A DNA stretch of 64,000 bases from Micropterix aruncella. Its lineage: Eukaryota; Arthropoda; Insecta; Lepidoptera; Micropterigidae. Positions within the stretch are counted from its first letter, which is position 1. Each line of letters starts with the position of its first letter. This document shows positions 21,818 to 31,300 of the stretch, piece by piece. The translations under genes were made by a program, and so were the position numbers. The stretch is taken from contig OX155960.1 in assembly GCA_944548615.1 (NCBI GenBank), positions 31,881,177 to 31,945,176 on the forward strand, read 5' to 3'. Below the pieces are notes generated by a model. It saw only the letters and a program-made list of their open reading frames with translations, did no database searches and was not told the DNA's origin.

Positions 21818-23625
21818 AGGGGGTCGGCTTAACTCACGGGTCAGCACCCATCTGGTAGCCTCCAAGAAGAAGTGTGAACCCGGGTAGAGGACTCTGTGCC
21901 CGCAGGCCGGTTTTCCCTAGGAAGCGTACTTATGCATTCCGACAGGTAACCGGGGTAGTCTAAAAACGGCTTTGTTTCCTATAAATCGGGTTAGTTGATA
22001 ACCTTATAAAAGCAGCTCTTAAAATGACCAATCAGCCACCTAATCCCGTGTGAGAGCCGGGCAACGGAAGACGTGATCTGCAATAGATTCAGTTATCACC
22101 TAATCACCGCTAACATAAGAAAGAGGACCGCACAAGTGGCCGAAACTGGTAGTAAGGGAGCAAAGTTGCACCGCTGTTTGCATCCCGGTTCTGGATTGAT
22201 CTGGTTGCAACTGGTAGTAAGGGCGCGAGTGTCAGCACGGCGGCAAGACGTCTCGCGGTAAAGCGTTGGCTTCTTACGGGCGGTGGCGTAACCAGACAGT
22301 GGACTGTTTCGTCCCAAGTCTGCTACGTTTGCCTCACGGGAGACAGAACTACGTCGTTAAAACTGTTCTGGACGGTCTGCGCACCGTGCGGATAAGCCAA
22401 TCGATTGCGCACTCTGACTAACAACTTGCGGTTTCAACTACAACGGGCGAGCCCGTCACCACAGGACGTTTTAACGATTTTCTCGTTCTGTCGCCCTGCA
22501 GTGAACGTAGAAGACTTTGGACAGAAACAAATCCAACGTCCAGCTACGTCACAACCCGCAAGAAGCCAAAGCCTTACCGCGAGATAGCCAGTGTTACCTG
22601 GCGGGCCGACCCTCGCGCCCTTGCTTCCAATTGTGACCAGATTTCTCCGGTCTCTCGATTGGTTCCGAGTTCGAGGTCGCTTGCGCGGTCCTCTCCCTTA
22701 CGAAGCGGTGAAACGGTGTGCACCGAATCTATCGCGGACCAAGGCGTCCTTTGCCCGACTCTGAACCGGGATCGGATGGCCAATGGTCATTTCAAGAGCA
22801 GTCGCCGTAAGGTAGACAACCACCCCCGCTCTATAGGAAACAATACAGTTCCCAGACTCCCCCGATTAGTTAGTCGGAGAGCACAGTCGATTGGCTTGCG
22901 CCGCTCGGTGCGCAGACCGTCCAGGAGCGCCAGAGGTTTGATTCCCAGGGGAGACTGGTTGACCCAGTGTCCTACCCAGGCTCGCACCCCATGCGTGGAG
23001 GCCATCGGATGGGTGTTGACCCGTGAGTGTGACCGACCCTGAACAAATGGGTCATCGTGTCCACCTCATCATGGGCCCATTAGCTCCCACATTAGCACTA
23101 ACAGTCGGGGGAGTCTAGAAGCAGTACTGTTTCCTATAGAGCGGGAGTGGTTGCGGACCTTACGGCGACTGCTCTTGAAACGACCATCGGCTACCCGATC
23201 CTGGGTGAACAGCTGGGCAAAGGATGCCGTGGTCCGCGATAGATTCGGTGTACACCGTTTCACCGCTTCGTAAGGGAGAGGACTGCGCAAGCGACCTCGA
23301 ACTCGTAACCAATCGAGAGACTGGAGTAATCTGGTCGCAATTGGAAGTAAGGGCGTGAGTATAAGCCCGCTGTGTGACACTCCTGGCTATCTCGCGGTTA
23401 GGGCGTTGGCCTCTTACGGGTTTGTGGCGGAGCTAGACGGTGGACTGTTTTTGTCCTAAGTCTTCTGCGTTCACTCCAGGGAGATAGAACGACTAATCGT
23501 TAAAACTTCCTGAGGTGACGGGCTCGCCCGCTGTAGTCGACAACTCTAGTTGTCGTTAAAACTTTCTGAGGTGACGGGTTCGCCCGTTGTAGTCGACACC
23601 TCTAAGTGTACTATCGCACTAAAAA
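21818..23625. repeat. GC-rich compound repeat of direct and inverted ~0.5-0.6-kb units
   Basis: This 1.8-kb block is clearly richer in G+C than the surroundings. Three related units are visible: a plus unit from about 21818, an inverted unit about 22430-23040, and another plus unit about 23100-23625. Anchor words include GTTTCCTATAGAGCGGG (inverse near 22830, direct near 23130), ACCGTTTCACCGCTTCGTAA (inverse near 22700, direct near 23250), CTCACGGGTCAGCACCCATC (near 21833, inverse near 23010) and GTGACGGGCTCGCCCG (near 23515, inverse near 22445, and again near 23572 with one change). Open frames of 100-127 codons occur on both strands without recognisable similarity. Probably an unclassified transposon or satellite. 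Confidence 0.8.
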
Positions 23626-25210
23626 TTCACTACCCGAATGTAAATAAGTATGTAATAAATAAATAAAATCTTCTTTTAAACTTAAGGTTCAAAGCGTAAA
23701 TTGCTATCGAAAATAGTGTATTTATATATCGATAATAGTATACCTCATTTTATGCAATATAATTTCACTAATAAAAAATCCAGTCTTCGAAATACTTCTC
23801 ATGGGCATTTTCAGATATGGTATTCAGCTCCCTCTGCGATTTCAATTCGTTCGTTCGTTCAATGGTCTCATAAGTCCACAAAGCGGTAATTTAACTTCAA
23901 GGAATGGGAAAAGTTACTCGGGAAATATTTGTTGAATACGGAGCTTGGTCGAAGATATTCGTTGACCTTTTGATCAAAAATTTGTGTACAACGTTTTGAT
24001 CAAAAGGTCAACGATAGCGCACTATCGTGGAGCAAAAATCTAAAAATTTTGTTCCTCAAATCTGCCCTTTCGGGCGAACGTTTTTTCGAAGTCGCCTTAT
24101 AACGTTCAAAAAGTATGGTTTGTTAACTAAAAAATATTGTTTGGAGTCTACCCTGGACAACAGCGGTTGCAATATCGCCGAAACGTTGTGCGCTACAAAC
24201 TTCATTCGGTAAATCCGTTTTTATCCTATTTATAATGTCAAACAACCGCGATAGTCTTCTATTTCATGTTTGTTGACTAATTGCCCCTCTGCAGCTCAGG
24301 AAGGTAATTGGCGTAAACAACACTCCAAAAGTCAAAGAAAATAGTATACATAATTTAGAAATTGGAGTGACTTTGACGTAGTTTTTTGAAGTCTGTTTGT
24401 TATCGAAATACATTAACGAGACTTGTGTCTGGTTTGCTTATCAAAATCATACACACTTGTATTTTCTCCCGTTATGATGTAAGAACGTAGGTGTCGTAGG
24501 ATCCAAATTGAGTATTTCAAGCGCGTGTCCATCCTGTTTGCAGGTACCTTTTTGATTAAAATCGCAGAGCACACTTGAGGACGACTATCCTGGAAACAAA
24601 CTGGTTTGCGAATTAAGCCAAAATTCGACAATTAAATACATTGTTACAAATTAGAGATTGTTTTTGCTTAGCTTGTATGTGGACTTTTTAAATGAATAAA
24701 TCCTGGCATTTATTTAAAAGTTTGGATTAGCAATTTAAATATGTATGCCATTTTTTGTTGGCAAATCGAAACAGTATTTTAGGCTCCAATTACGTTAATA
24801 GACATAACGACAACGTCCATCCAGCCCGACAAGTAGACTAAGAATATTGACGAAATTCTGTCTAATAATAATAGAAGTACATTTTTAAAAAACTATTTGT
24901 TTGGGTTTGTGGGACCTCAAATCTTGCAAATCAACGGAAGCCTCAAGTTCAAAGTTTCGCGTGATCACGAAACTTTTCTATTAGTTACTACATTAGCATG
25001 GCTAAGAAAGAAATTTTAATAAAAAAATTAAACCTAAATCCTTACTCTCAGCATTCAATGACTACATATTCTAAATCGCAGAATTCTACATATCCTATCC
25101 ATTTTGCACAATGTGCTGAACAATCCCAATTAATATTCTTATCTGAAGTATACGGTCATCCTGCTATAAAATCATGGTGTCCTACTCCAATCAAGTAATG
25201 ATAATATTAT
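23626..25210. other. Stretch with hairpins but no recognised gene
   Basis: No credible gene. It contains the inverted repeat at 23960-24013. The segment 24187-24275 (CGCTACAAACTTCATTCG and following) recurs imperfectly at 26630-26715, between genes F and G. Confidence 0.5.
23960..24028. repeat. Perfect 20-bp inverted repeat plus adjacent hairpin
   Basis: CGTTGACCTTTTGATCAAAA at 23960-23979 is exactly inverted at 23994-24013 around a 14-nt loop. Immediately after, CGATAG-CGCA-CTATCG forms a second small hairpin. TTTTGATCAAAA is itself a palindrome. Possibly a transposon end or a structured transcript; no factor is identifiable. Confidence 0.8.
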
Positions 25211-25212
25211 TA

Positions 25213-25370
25213 CCATCCCAATCCATAATAATTCATTCTATTATCACTCTTTCTCTGTCCATGCACCTTTATTATGGAAACAGCTCCCTACGGACATCCG
25301 AGGCTTTCAATCGCTCTCTAGGTGCTTAAACCTTATTTCTACTGAAAATTCTGATCGAGTAAAGTAACTG
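25213..25370 (+). pseudogene. LINE ORF2 C-terminal fragment
   Basis: The plus frame reads HSFSVHAPLLWKQLPTDIRG followed by FQSLSRCLNLIS, resembling the 'FS..AP.LWNSLP..IR...S...FK' tail of CR1-like LINE proteins. Short and isolated. Confidence 0.55.
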
Positions 25371-26125
25371 ATAGGCTCTACACATGGATAACAACCGAAC
25401 AATAATAGGTCACAAGCACTAAGCAAGAAACCAGTTAGCTGTTTACCTGCTCTGGTAACTGGTTAGCTGCTCTGTGGTGACAAGTTATAAATTTCCAAAT
25501 TTAAGAAATCAACATTTTAAAAGAATTTCGACATAGGTAAATGAAACTAAAACGGTCAGAATAGTAGCATTGATTATGGAGTGTATAATAGGAAACGTCT
25601 ACACTATTAGCGGGGCAACATCAGTTAGGTTTTATTAATAAAGAAAGGATTGATTAATAAAAATTAAGGTTATAAGGATTGATCAATAAAGAATATAAAT
25701 TGTATCGAAACAACAGACTTGTATTTCTTCGAATAAGATCCCACGAAGAAACCAGAGCTCGTGACGTTTTCACCTAAAAGACTATGTTATAGACACGACT
25801 GAGCTACTCCATTTTTTTATAGAAATAAGTCTAACAATATGCGACATAAATAGTATTAATCTATTAATAGACTAACGCTTAATATTGTATATAATTATAA
25901 AACAAATTGATCGCGTAGCATCCACTATCTTTCCCTATTTTGTCCTCAAAATAGGCTATAATATTTATATAATTAAAACCATGTTATGTAATTTGAAAAG
26001 TTATAATTTATTTGGTCCGAATGATTTTCATACAAAATTAGTTATACAGTTTGTAGTAGACTGAGTCGTTTTCTGTAACTCGGTGATTTTGAATCTCTAG
26101 AGAATGCTTGGTCCTTGTAGTATGC

Positions 26126-26419
26126 TTAACGAACGTAGTAGCCGGAGTATCCCAGTGGAAGGGCTCCGTAGCTGGAGACGACAGGAGCTCCATAAGCACC
26201 GTAAGCCAATGGGGCGCCGTAAGCAGCAGCGCCGTAAGCAGGGGCAGAATATGCCAAAACCTGGGGATCAGCTACGGGGCTGGCCCAGGCAGCTACCACC
26301 AGCATGGCGAAGAAACCCAACTGTAAATATTTCAATAACATATTATTGCTGTTAATTATGCGTCAGAACATAGATTTATATCAGAAAATATAAGAACGAC
26401 AACTTACCAGCTTGAACAT
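26126..26419 (-). CDS. Gene F: small secreted Ala/Tyr/Gly-rich protein, family 1
   Basis: Minus strand. Exon 1 (26419-26408) encodes MFKL with donor GTAAGT. Exon 2 (26320-26126) follows TTTACAG and ends in TAA, giving 68 aa. The signal peptide is MFKLLGFFAMLVVAAWA, and the mature part starts SPVADPQV, has AYGAAAYGAPLAYG and ends PLGYSGYYVR. It differs from gene G at a single residue (Ser versus Pro in GY(S/P)GYY). AATAAA lies at 26012-26007 on the minus strand. F and G are head-to-head inverted copies whose start sites are about 420 bp apart, so they may share upstream control sequences. Confidence 0.9.
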
Positions 26420-26452
26420 TTTGAATTGATTTCGGTAGACTGCTATGAATCA

Positions 26453-26488
26453 ACTGATAACTAAACCAACTCGATGCGAGCTTTTATA
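26453..26488 (-). promoter_or_regulatory. Gene F core promoter
   Basis: TATAAAAG (26488-26481) and TCAGT (26457-26453) on the minus strand, 31 nt start to start. Confidence 0.85.
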
Positions 26489-26553
26489 GCACCTAAGTAT
26501 TTTTTTTGTAATATTAGCATATGATATGTCTTTGTCTTATTACGATTAAAATG

Positions 26554-26563
26554 TTCAAGGGTA
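26554..26563 (-). promoter_or_regulatory. Conserved upstream word TACCCTTGAA, gene F
   Basis: Minus-strand TACCCTTGAA about 66 nt upstream of the TATA box; mirrored at 26772 for gene G. Confidence 0.5.
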
Positions 26564-26771
26564 ATTATTTGTTACCACTTTATTGGCGTTATATATCATG
26601 AGATCAACGTAAATCAATAAAGATGGGCGCTACAAACTTCATTCGATAAATTCTTTAATCTTATTTACAATATCAAACAACATATATAATCTTCGATTTC
26701 ATATAATATCTAAAGTATTTGTTTAATGTTGATTGTAATATATAACGTCGATAAATTAGTAACAAATTAAT

Positions 26772-26781
26772 TACCCTTGAA
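26772..26781 (+). promoter_or_regulatory. Conserved upstream word TACCCTTGAA, gene G
   Basis: Plus-strand TACCCTTGAA 74 nt upstream of the TATA box of gene G. Confidence 0.5.
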
Positions 26782-26845
26782 CTTTTTCATCGTAACAAGA
26801 CAAAGACATGCCATATGTTAATATGACAAAAAAAAAGCGAAGTAC

Positions 26846-26881
26846 TATAAAAGCTCGCATCGAATTGGCCAAGTCATTAGT
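26846..26881 (+). promoter_or_regulatory. Gene G core promoter with altered initiator
   Basis: TATAAAAG (26846-26853), and at the conserved 31-nt spacing TTAGT (26877-26881) in place of TCAGT. Confidence 0.75.
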
Positions 26882-26914
26882 TGATTCATAGCAGTCTAAC
26901 GAAATCGATTCAAA

Positions 26915-27205
26915 ATGTTCAAGCTGGTAAGTTGTCTTTCTTTTATATTTCTGATATAAATCGACTAATGCTTAATTAAAATCAATAATATGTTATAATA
27001 ATATTTACAGTTGGGATTCTTCGCCATGCTGGTGGTAGCTGCCTGGGCCAGCCCCGTAGCGGATCCCCAGGTTTTGGCATATTCTGCCCCTGCTTACGGC
27101 GCCGCTGCTTACGGCGCCCCATTGGCTTACGGTGCTTATGGAGCTCCGGTCGTCTCCAGTTACGGCGCCCTTCCACTGGGATACCCTGGCTACTACGTTC
27201 GCTAA
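26915..27205 (+). CDS. Gene G: small secreted Ala/Tyr/Gly-rich protein, family 1
   Basis: Exon 1 (26915-26926) encodes MFKL with donor GTAAGT. Exon 2 (27011-27205) follows TTTACAG and ends in TAA, giving 68 aa. Same layout as gene F: signal peptide to AAWA, mature start SPVADPQV, AYG repeats. The end is PLGYPGYYVR, with Pro where all other family members have Ser. AATAAA is at 27306-27311. Gene G is the right arm of the inverted duplication. Its initiator has one base changed from the family consensus, which could alter transcript starts relative to F. Confidence 0.9.
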
Positions 27206-27349
27206 GCATACTACAAAGGACCTAGCATTTTCTTTAAATTCAATATCAATGTACAAAAAAAACACTCAGTCTACTCTACAAACTGTATATAAACCATTCG
27301 GAACAAATAAATTATGACGTTTCAAATTACATAACATGGTTTTTATTAT

Positions 27350-27579
27350 ATAACTGGCTGCGCCCCGCGGTTTCACCCGCGTGGTGATGGAAAATTGTGA
27401 TAATGATGATAGAAAACTATATATCTTTATAAATTATAGCCTATGCGTTATTCTGATGTGTAAGATATATTATTGTAAAGTTTCATCAAAATCCATTCCG
27501 TAGTTTTTGCGTGAAAGAGTAACAAACATCCATACATACATTCTTACAAACTTTCGCGTTTATAATAATATACTAGCTG
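27350..27579 (+). mobile_element. Interspersed repeat, GGCTGCGCCCCGCGG...TTTATAATA type, copy 1
   Basis: It begins with CTGGCTGCGCCCCGCGG and ends CAAACTTTCGCGTTTATAAT. Copies with the same body (TTTCATCAAAATCCATT, GTAACAAACATCCATACAT) lie at 29380-29526 (3' part only) and 31074-31300. This looks like an RTE-derived or RTE-tailed SINE repeat common in Lepidoptera; the class is inferred. Confidence 0.6.
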
Positions 27580-28276
27580 ACCCGTGCCCACTGAAATTAT
27601 GAGTGTGGTTCGGTTAGTACTGAGTGCTATGATTTATTTCCTGACTGCCAAAAAAAGGGTTATAATTTTACTGCATATGTATGTATGCATTTGCAAGCCA
27701 ATTAATATATTACCGTTATTTCTGAGTGTCTTCTTGTGAGTGTCTTATTTGTGAGTGTCTTATCTCTTTAACCATTTATGCAGTGAAAGGGAAAATCATA
27801 TGAAGTAAAAGGGAAAAGTCTTTTGTCACTTGAGACTATAAACTTACTTATTTTGATATGAATTCATAATTGTTGATAATATGATCAATAAACATGACCT
27901 AACGATTTAAATTATTTTTTAAATATATAAAACTACTTTTTGTGACTTAAATACAAAATTTAGACATATGATTTCCCCTTACTTTTTTGTAGGCATTACT
28001 AAGCTCTACAACTTTTCTCCAGAACTCAATCATATATCTCTCATCGTTAAAGTAGCGTTCGTAAGAAACGTTTTCATTCGACTGTTTTTCTCCGAATTAC
28101 TTTGTAAATTCAACGACCACGAAAAAGTCTTTTCATTTTTCGGATTATTATATAGCCATATGACACTAACAAATAACGTGGCTTACTATTCGTAAAAGAA
28201 TTTTCAAAATCGGTTCAGTAGATCCAGAGATTACTTCCTACAACGTCACAAACTTTACCTCTTTATAATATTAGTA
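27580..28276 (+). mobile_element. Interspersed repeat, TAGCTGACCCGTGCCCAC...AATATTAGTATAG type, copy 1
   Basis: Starts ACTAGCTGACCCGTGCCCAC and ends TTTATAATATTAGTATAG. It aligns with 36735-37450 along its length (shared words CATAATTGTTGATAATATGA, ACCACGAAAAAGTCTTTTC, GGTTCAGTAGATCCAGAGAT). It abuts the previous repeat. Its end sequence is like that of the other family, which suggests RTE-type 3' ends. Confidence 0.65.
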
Positions 28277-28299
28277 TAGAAGTATAGATTACGACACGG

Positions 28300-28800
28300 T
28301 CGCGGTTCCATACCTATGTCGTATTATCTCTTTAACTATTTATTCAGTAAAAGGTAAAAGTCTTTTGTTTTAAACACTTGAGAAAATAAATTTACTTATT
28401 TTGATAAGAATTCATAATTGTTGATAATATAACCAATAAACATGACCTAACGATTTAAATAATTTTTTTAATATAAAAAAAATATATAAAAAAATCACCA
28501 TAATATCGCGCACTCGGTTGGTTATCGTCATAACTATTCAAATATTTGTCCAAATTTGTCCAAATGATGTACTGTAAAAGACAAAATTTATCTACTTTAG
28601 ATAGCAGATGTGATAAAAGTATTTATTTTGATATAATAATCAATTTATTACTACCAAATGTGCGTTAGAAATAATTTTTATTTTTTTATTGTATTTATGG
28701 TTCACTATTTTGGCGATAATGGCTTACACATAAAATATAGATATATGCTGTCGCTGGCTTTTTTGTAGGACTATTTAAGATAAACATTTCCGTTGTATAT
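28300..28800. repeat. Partial copies of the same TAGCTGACCCGTG-type repeat
   Basis: 28310-28480 repeats the body words TCTTTTGTTTTAAACACTTG and CATAATTGTTGATAATAT. 28735-28770 contains GATATATGCTGTCGCTGGCT. These are fragments without clear ends. Confidence 0.5.
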
Positions 28801-29379
28801 TATATACGTGTAACTCCAACGGTTTTTGCGGCGCACGCCAGAATAGCTCGCAGATGGCACATTTTTTCCTACTTCTTCTTCTTCTTCATCATCAGCGCGC
28901 ATTCGCACACCGTTAGGCATACGCCTCTCCAATCACTCTCCATCCGGATCGGTTAGTTTAGTTTGGCAGCCTGATCGTACCCAGAGATTCTTAGCACCCC
29001 CTGCCCCGCCGTTATGGTAACCGCTGCCCACGGCTCGGGCTAGTGGAGCTGCTGGGGACTGGGGGCCGTGGTAAGGTTGTACTGTTCATCATCATGATTG
29101 GATGTATTTAGCCCGATACCCGCCACGTCGGCCACACATCTTGGTGAGCTCCACACTTTCAGGAAAATATTTCCATTTCCTAGGCTTGTGGCAACATGGT
29201 CGGGTTACTTAACCACCGAATTGCACTATATTTTCTAAATTTATTATTTAATTATTATTTATTGTTAAGAAAATTTTCAAAATTTAAATTTCGAATTTAA
29301 ATTTCGAATATCAATTTCTTAGATTTTTTCCTACTAACTTGACAGTTATCGTTATATTTGAGATAATTCACACTATATC
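28801..29379. other. Locally GC-rich unclassified sequence
   Basis: 28840-29210 is richer in GC than the surroundings, with (CTT)n/(CAT)n traces near 28875-28895 and CATACGCCTCTCCAATCA. It may be an old SINE/LINE 3' fragment. No coding frame recognised. Confidence 0.35.
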
Positions 29380-29526
29380 CTAATAAATTATAGCCTATGT
29401 GTTATTCTGACGTGTAAGCTATATTAATGTAAAGTTTCATCAAAATCCATTCAGTAGTTTTTGCGTGAAAGAGTAACAAACATCCATACATTCTTACAAA
29501 CTTTCGCGTTTATAATATTAGTAGGA
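29380..29526 (+). mobile_element. Interspersed repeat, 3' part (same family as 27350-27579)
   Basis: Contains ATTATAGCCTATGTGTTATT, TTTCATCAAAATCCATTCAG and the end CGTTTATAATATTAGTAGG. The 5' half is missing. Confidence 0.6.
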
Positions 29527-29529
29527 TAA

Positions 29530-31073
29530 TAGTAGAATTATTTATTTCTCCTTTGAGAAAAACATGAGAAAAAGATAGTGGATTTTCTAAATTATCATTT
29601 TAATAAATTGGTAGAGGTTAATAGCACAGCAGAATACGGCGCTTCTGTATGAGATCACAGTTCTCATGTTCTCCCAAAGGTTTATTATAGTCAACTGAAC
29701 GAGACTAGAGAGTTGTGAGTGGCACGCTAATGCCCGCTCTACACGTTGGTTAATGCTAGGCCGTATCGCTTGGGTGGAAGCGAGTAGGCACTACTGAGAC
29801 GTATAAAAATAGCATGGGAAATAGCGAGAGGGACATAGGCAGTAGCCAAAGGATTGGCCAACGTGTTGAGTATTCTTGTAAGATCGATGGTAATTATGCT
29901 CGTCTGGCTTATTGCCCACTGAACAATGCATATTTCATTTAATTTATTAGTCTCATTAGATTCGTATAGAATACTCAGGACAAATAATTTTAGATGCGTA
30001 TGTAAGTAGTTTTCTGTGACATTCGCAGAGAGAGTTCTATGCTGACTAGAATTGAAATTCAATAATGATGTTCAATGCAAAACTTCTTTCTATAGTTTGC
30101 AGTCACTTCTCAGTCTAATATTCAGAGAATATAGATCCTAGGGAATTATTTATTCAAAAATCTGCGAAGCTGCTTATAGGTGCATTTGATAAAACGGTCA
30201 AACTTCAACAGATTACGCAATTCCAGTCACTCGGCATGAGAATCAATGATATGTTGATGTATGACGTATTTGTAATTTATGTATATATTGTAATTTTTAA
30301 TGAAGTATTTGATATTTATCCGTATACATATATGTATATTTCCGGAATATACTCAATCAGATCTATTATTTACGTTTATTTATTGATATATGGGCATTTA
30401 GATGACACATTACTAGATATTACAGTTAACGTACGCTTATGACATTCGGGTTGAAATAACGATTTTAATAATACAACACACTTCCAAATCGGTTCAAGCG
30501 TTTAGAAGTTATGGTGGAATAAGGAAACGGAAAACATACATACATAGATGAGCACTGAATAAAACACACTCTCTTTTTTTTTTGTACAGTCGTGTAATAA
30601 TCACGTATACGGGAGCGAATCTGCTTATATGTAGGTGCATTTAATAAAACGGTCAAACTTCAACCGATTACGCAACTCCAGTTACTTGGCATGAGCATCA
30701 ATGATATGTTGATGTATGATAATGTTGAGATTCGAGACATGTTCGAGGACAGTGTTTACATGTACGCATCAAAATCCATCACAGAAAAAACTAAATACGA
30801 TCCAAAACAATGCGTTTTTTTAGGAAGTGATATCATACGTGTATGTACATATAAAATAGTGTGATATAAGATACCTCTATGAAAGGGATAATAGGTCTGG
30901 CTAGCTAGAAACCTGGGTGGTGATTTTTTAACCGATAGAGAAAATTATGTATCTGAAATGACGACATATCTACCTAGCCGGTCTGGAAGTTCTGTCACAA
31001 AACAAAAAATAATACCTTAGAGCACATATTACTTTGTAATTAGACGCATGCACCACTGCACTGTATATTATTA
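29530..31073. other. AT-rich stretch with one local duplication
   Basis: No credible gene. 30170-30264 is duplicated at 30622-30720 (shared words AAAACGGTCAAACTTCAAC, ATCAATGATATGTTGATGTA). A 107-codon minus frame near 29739-30062 has no recognisable family. Confidence 0.5.
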
Positions 31074-31300
31074 TATACTAGCTGCGCCCAGCGGTTTCAC
31101 TCGCGTGGTGATGGAAAATTGTGATAATGATGATAGAAAACCATATATCTTAAAAATTATAGCCTATGTGTTATTCTGATGTGTAAGCTATATTATTGTG
31201 AAGTTTCATCAAAATCCATTAAGTAGTTTTTGCATGAAAGAGTAACAAACATCCATACATACATACAAACTTTCGCGTTTATAATATTAGTTTAGTAGGA
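31074..31300 (+). mobile_element. Interspersed repeat, full copy (same family as 27350-27579)
   Basis: TACTAGCTGCGCCCAGCGG at the left end and CTTTCGCGTTTATAATATTA at the right end. The internal body matches 27350-27579 closely. A fragment in inverse orientation occurs at 32155-32195 (GGGTGAAACTGCGGCGCACA). Confidence 0.65.

Larger units (their letters stand above)
25978..27345. repeat. Large inverted duplication containing genes F and G
   Basis: The left arm (about 25978-26600) is an inverted copy of the right arm (about 26736-27345) around a spacer of about 135 bp. Matching landmarks, left versus inverted right, are ACCATGTTATGTAATTTGAA, TTATAATTTATTTGG / CAAATAAATTATG, the complete genes F and G, the promoters, TTCAAGGGTAATTA / TAATTACCCTTGAA, and GCGTTATATAT / ATATATAACG. 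The introns and 3' UTRs have diverged more than the coding parts. Confidence 0.88.

Noticed and set aside
22659..23042. 127-codon plus frame in the GC-rich block
   Set aside because: Overlaps a 72-codon minus frame, no recognisable domain, and the homologous units do not keep the same frame on the matching strand; GC-rich composition explains the lack of stops.
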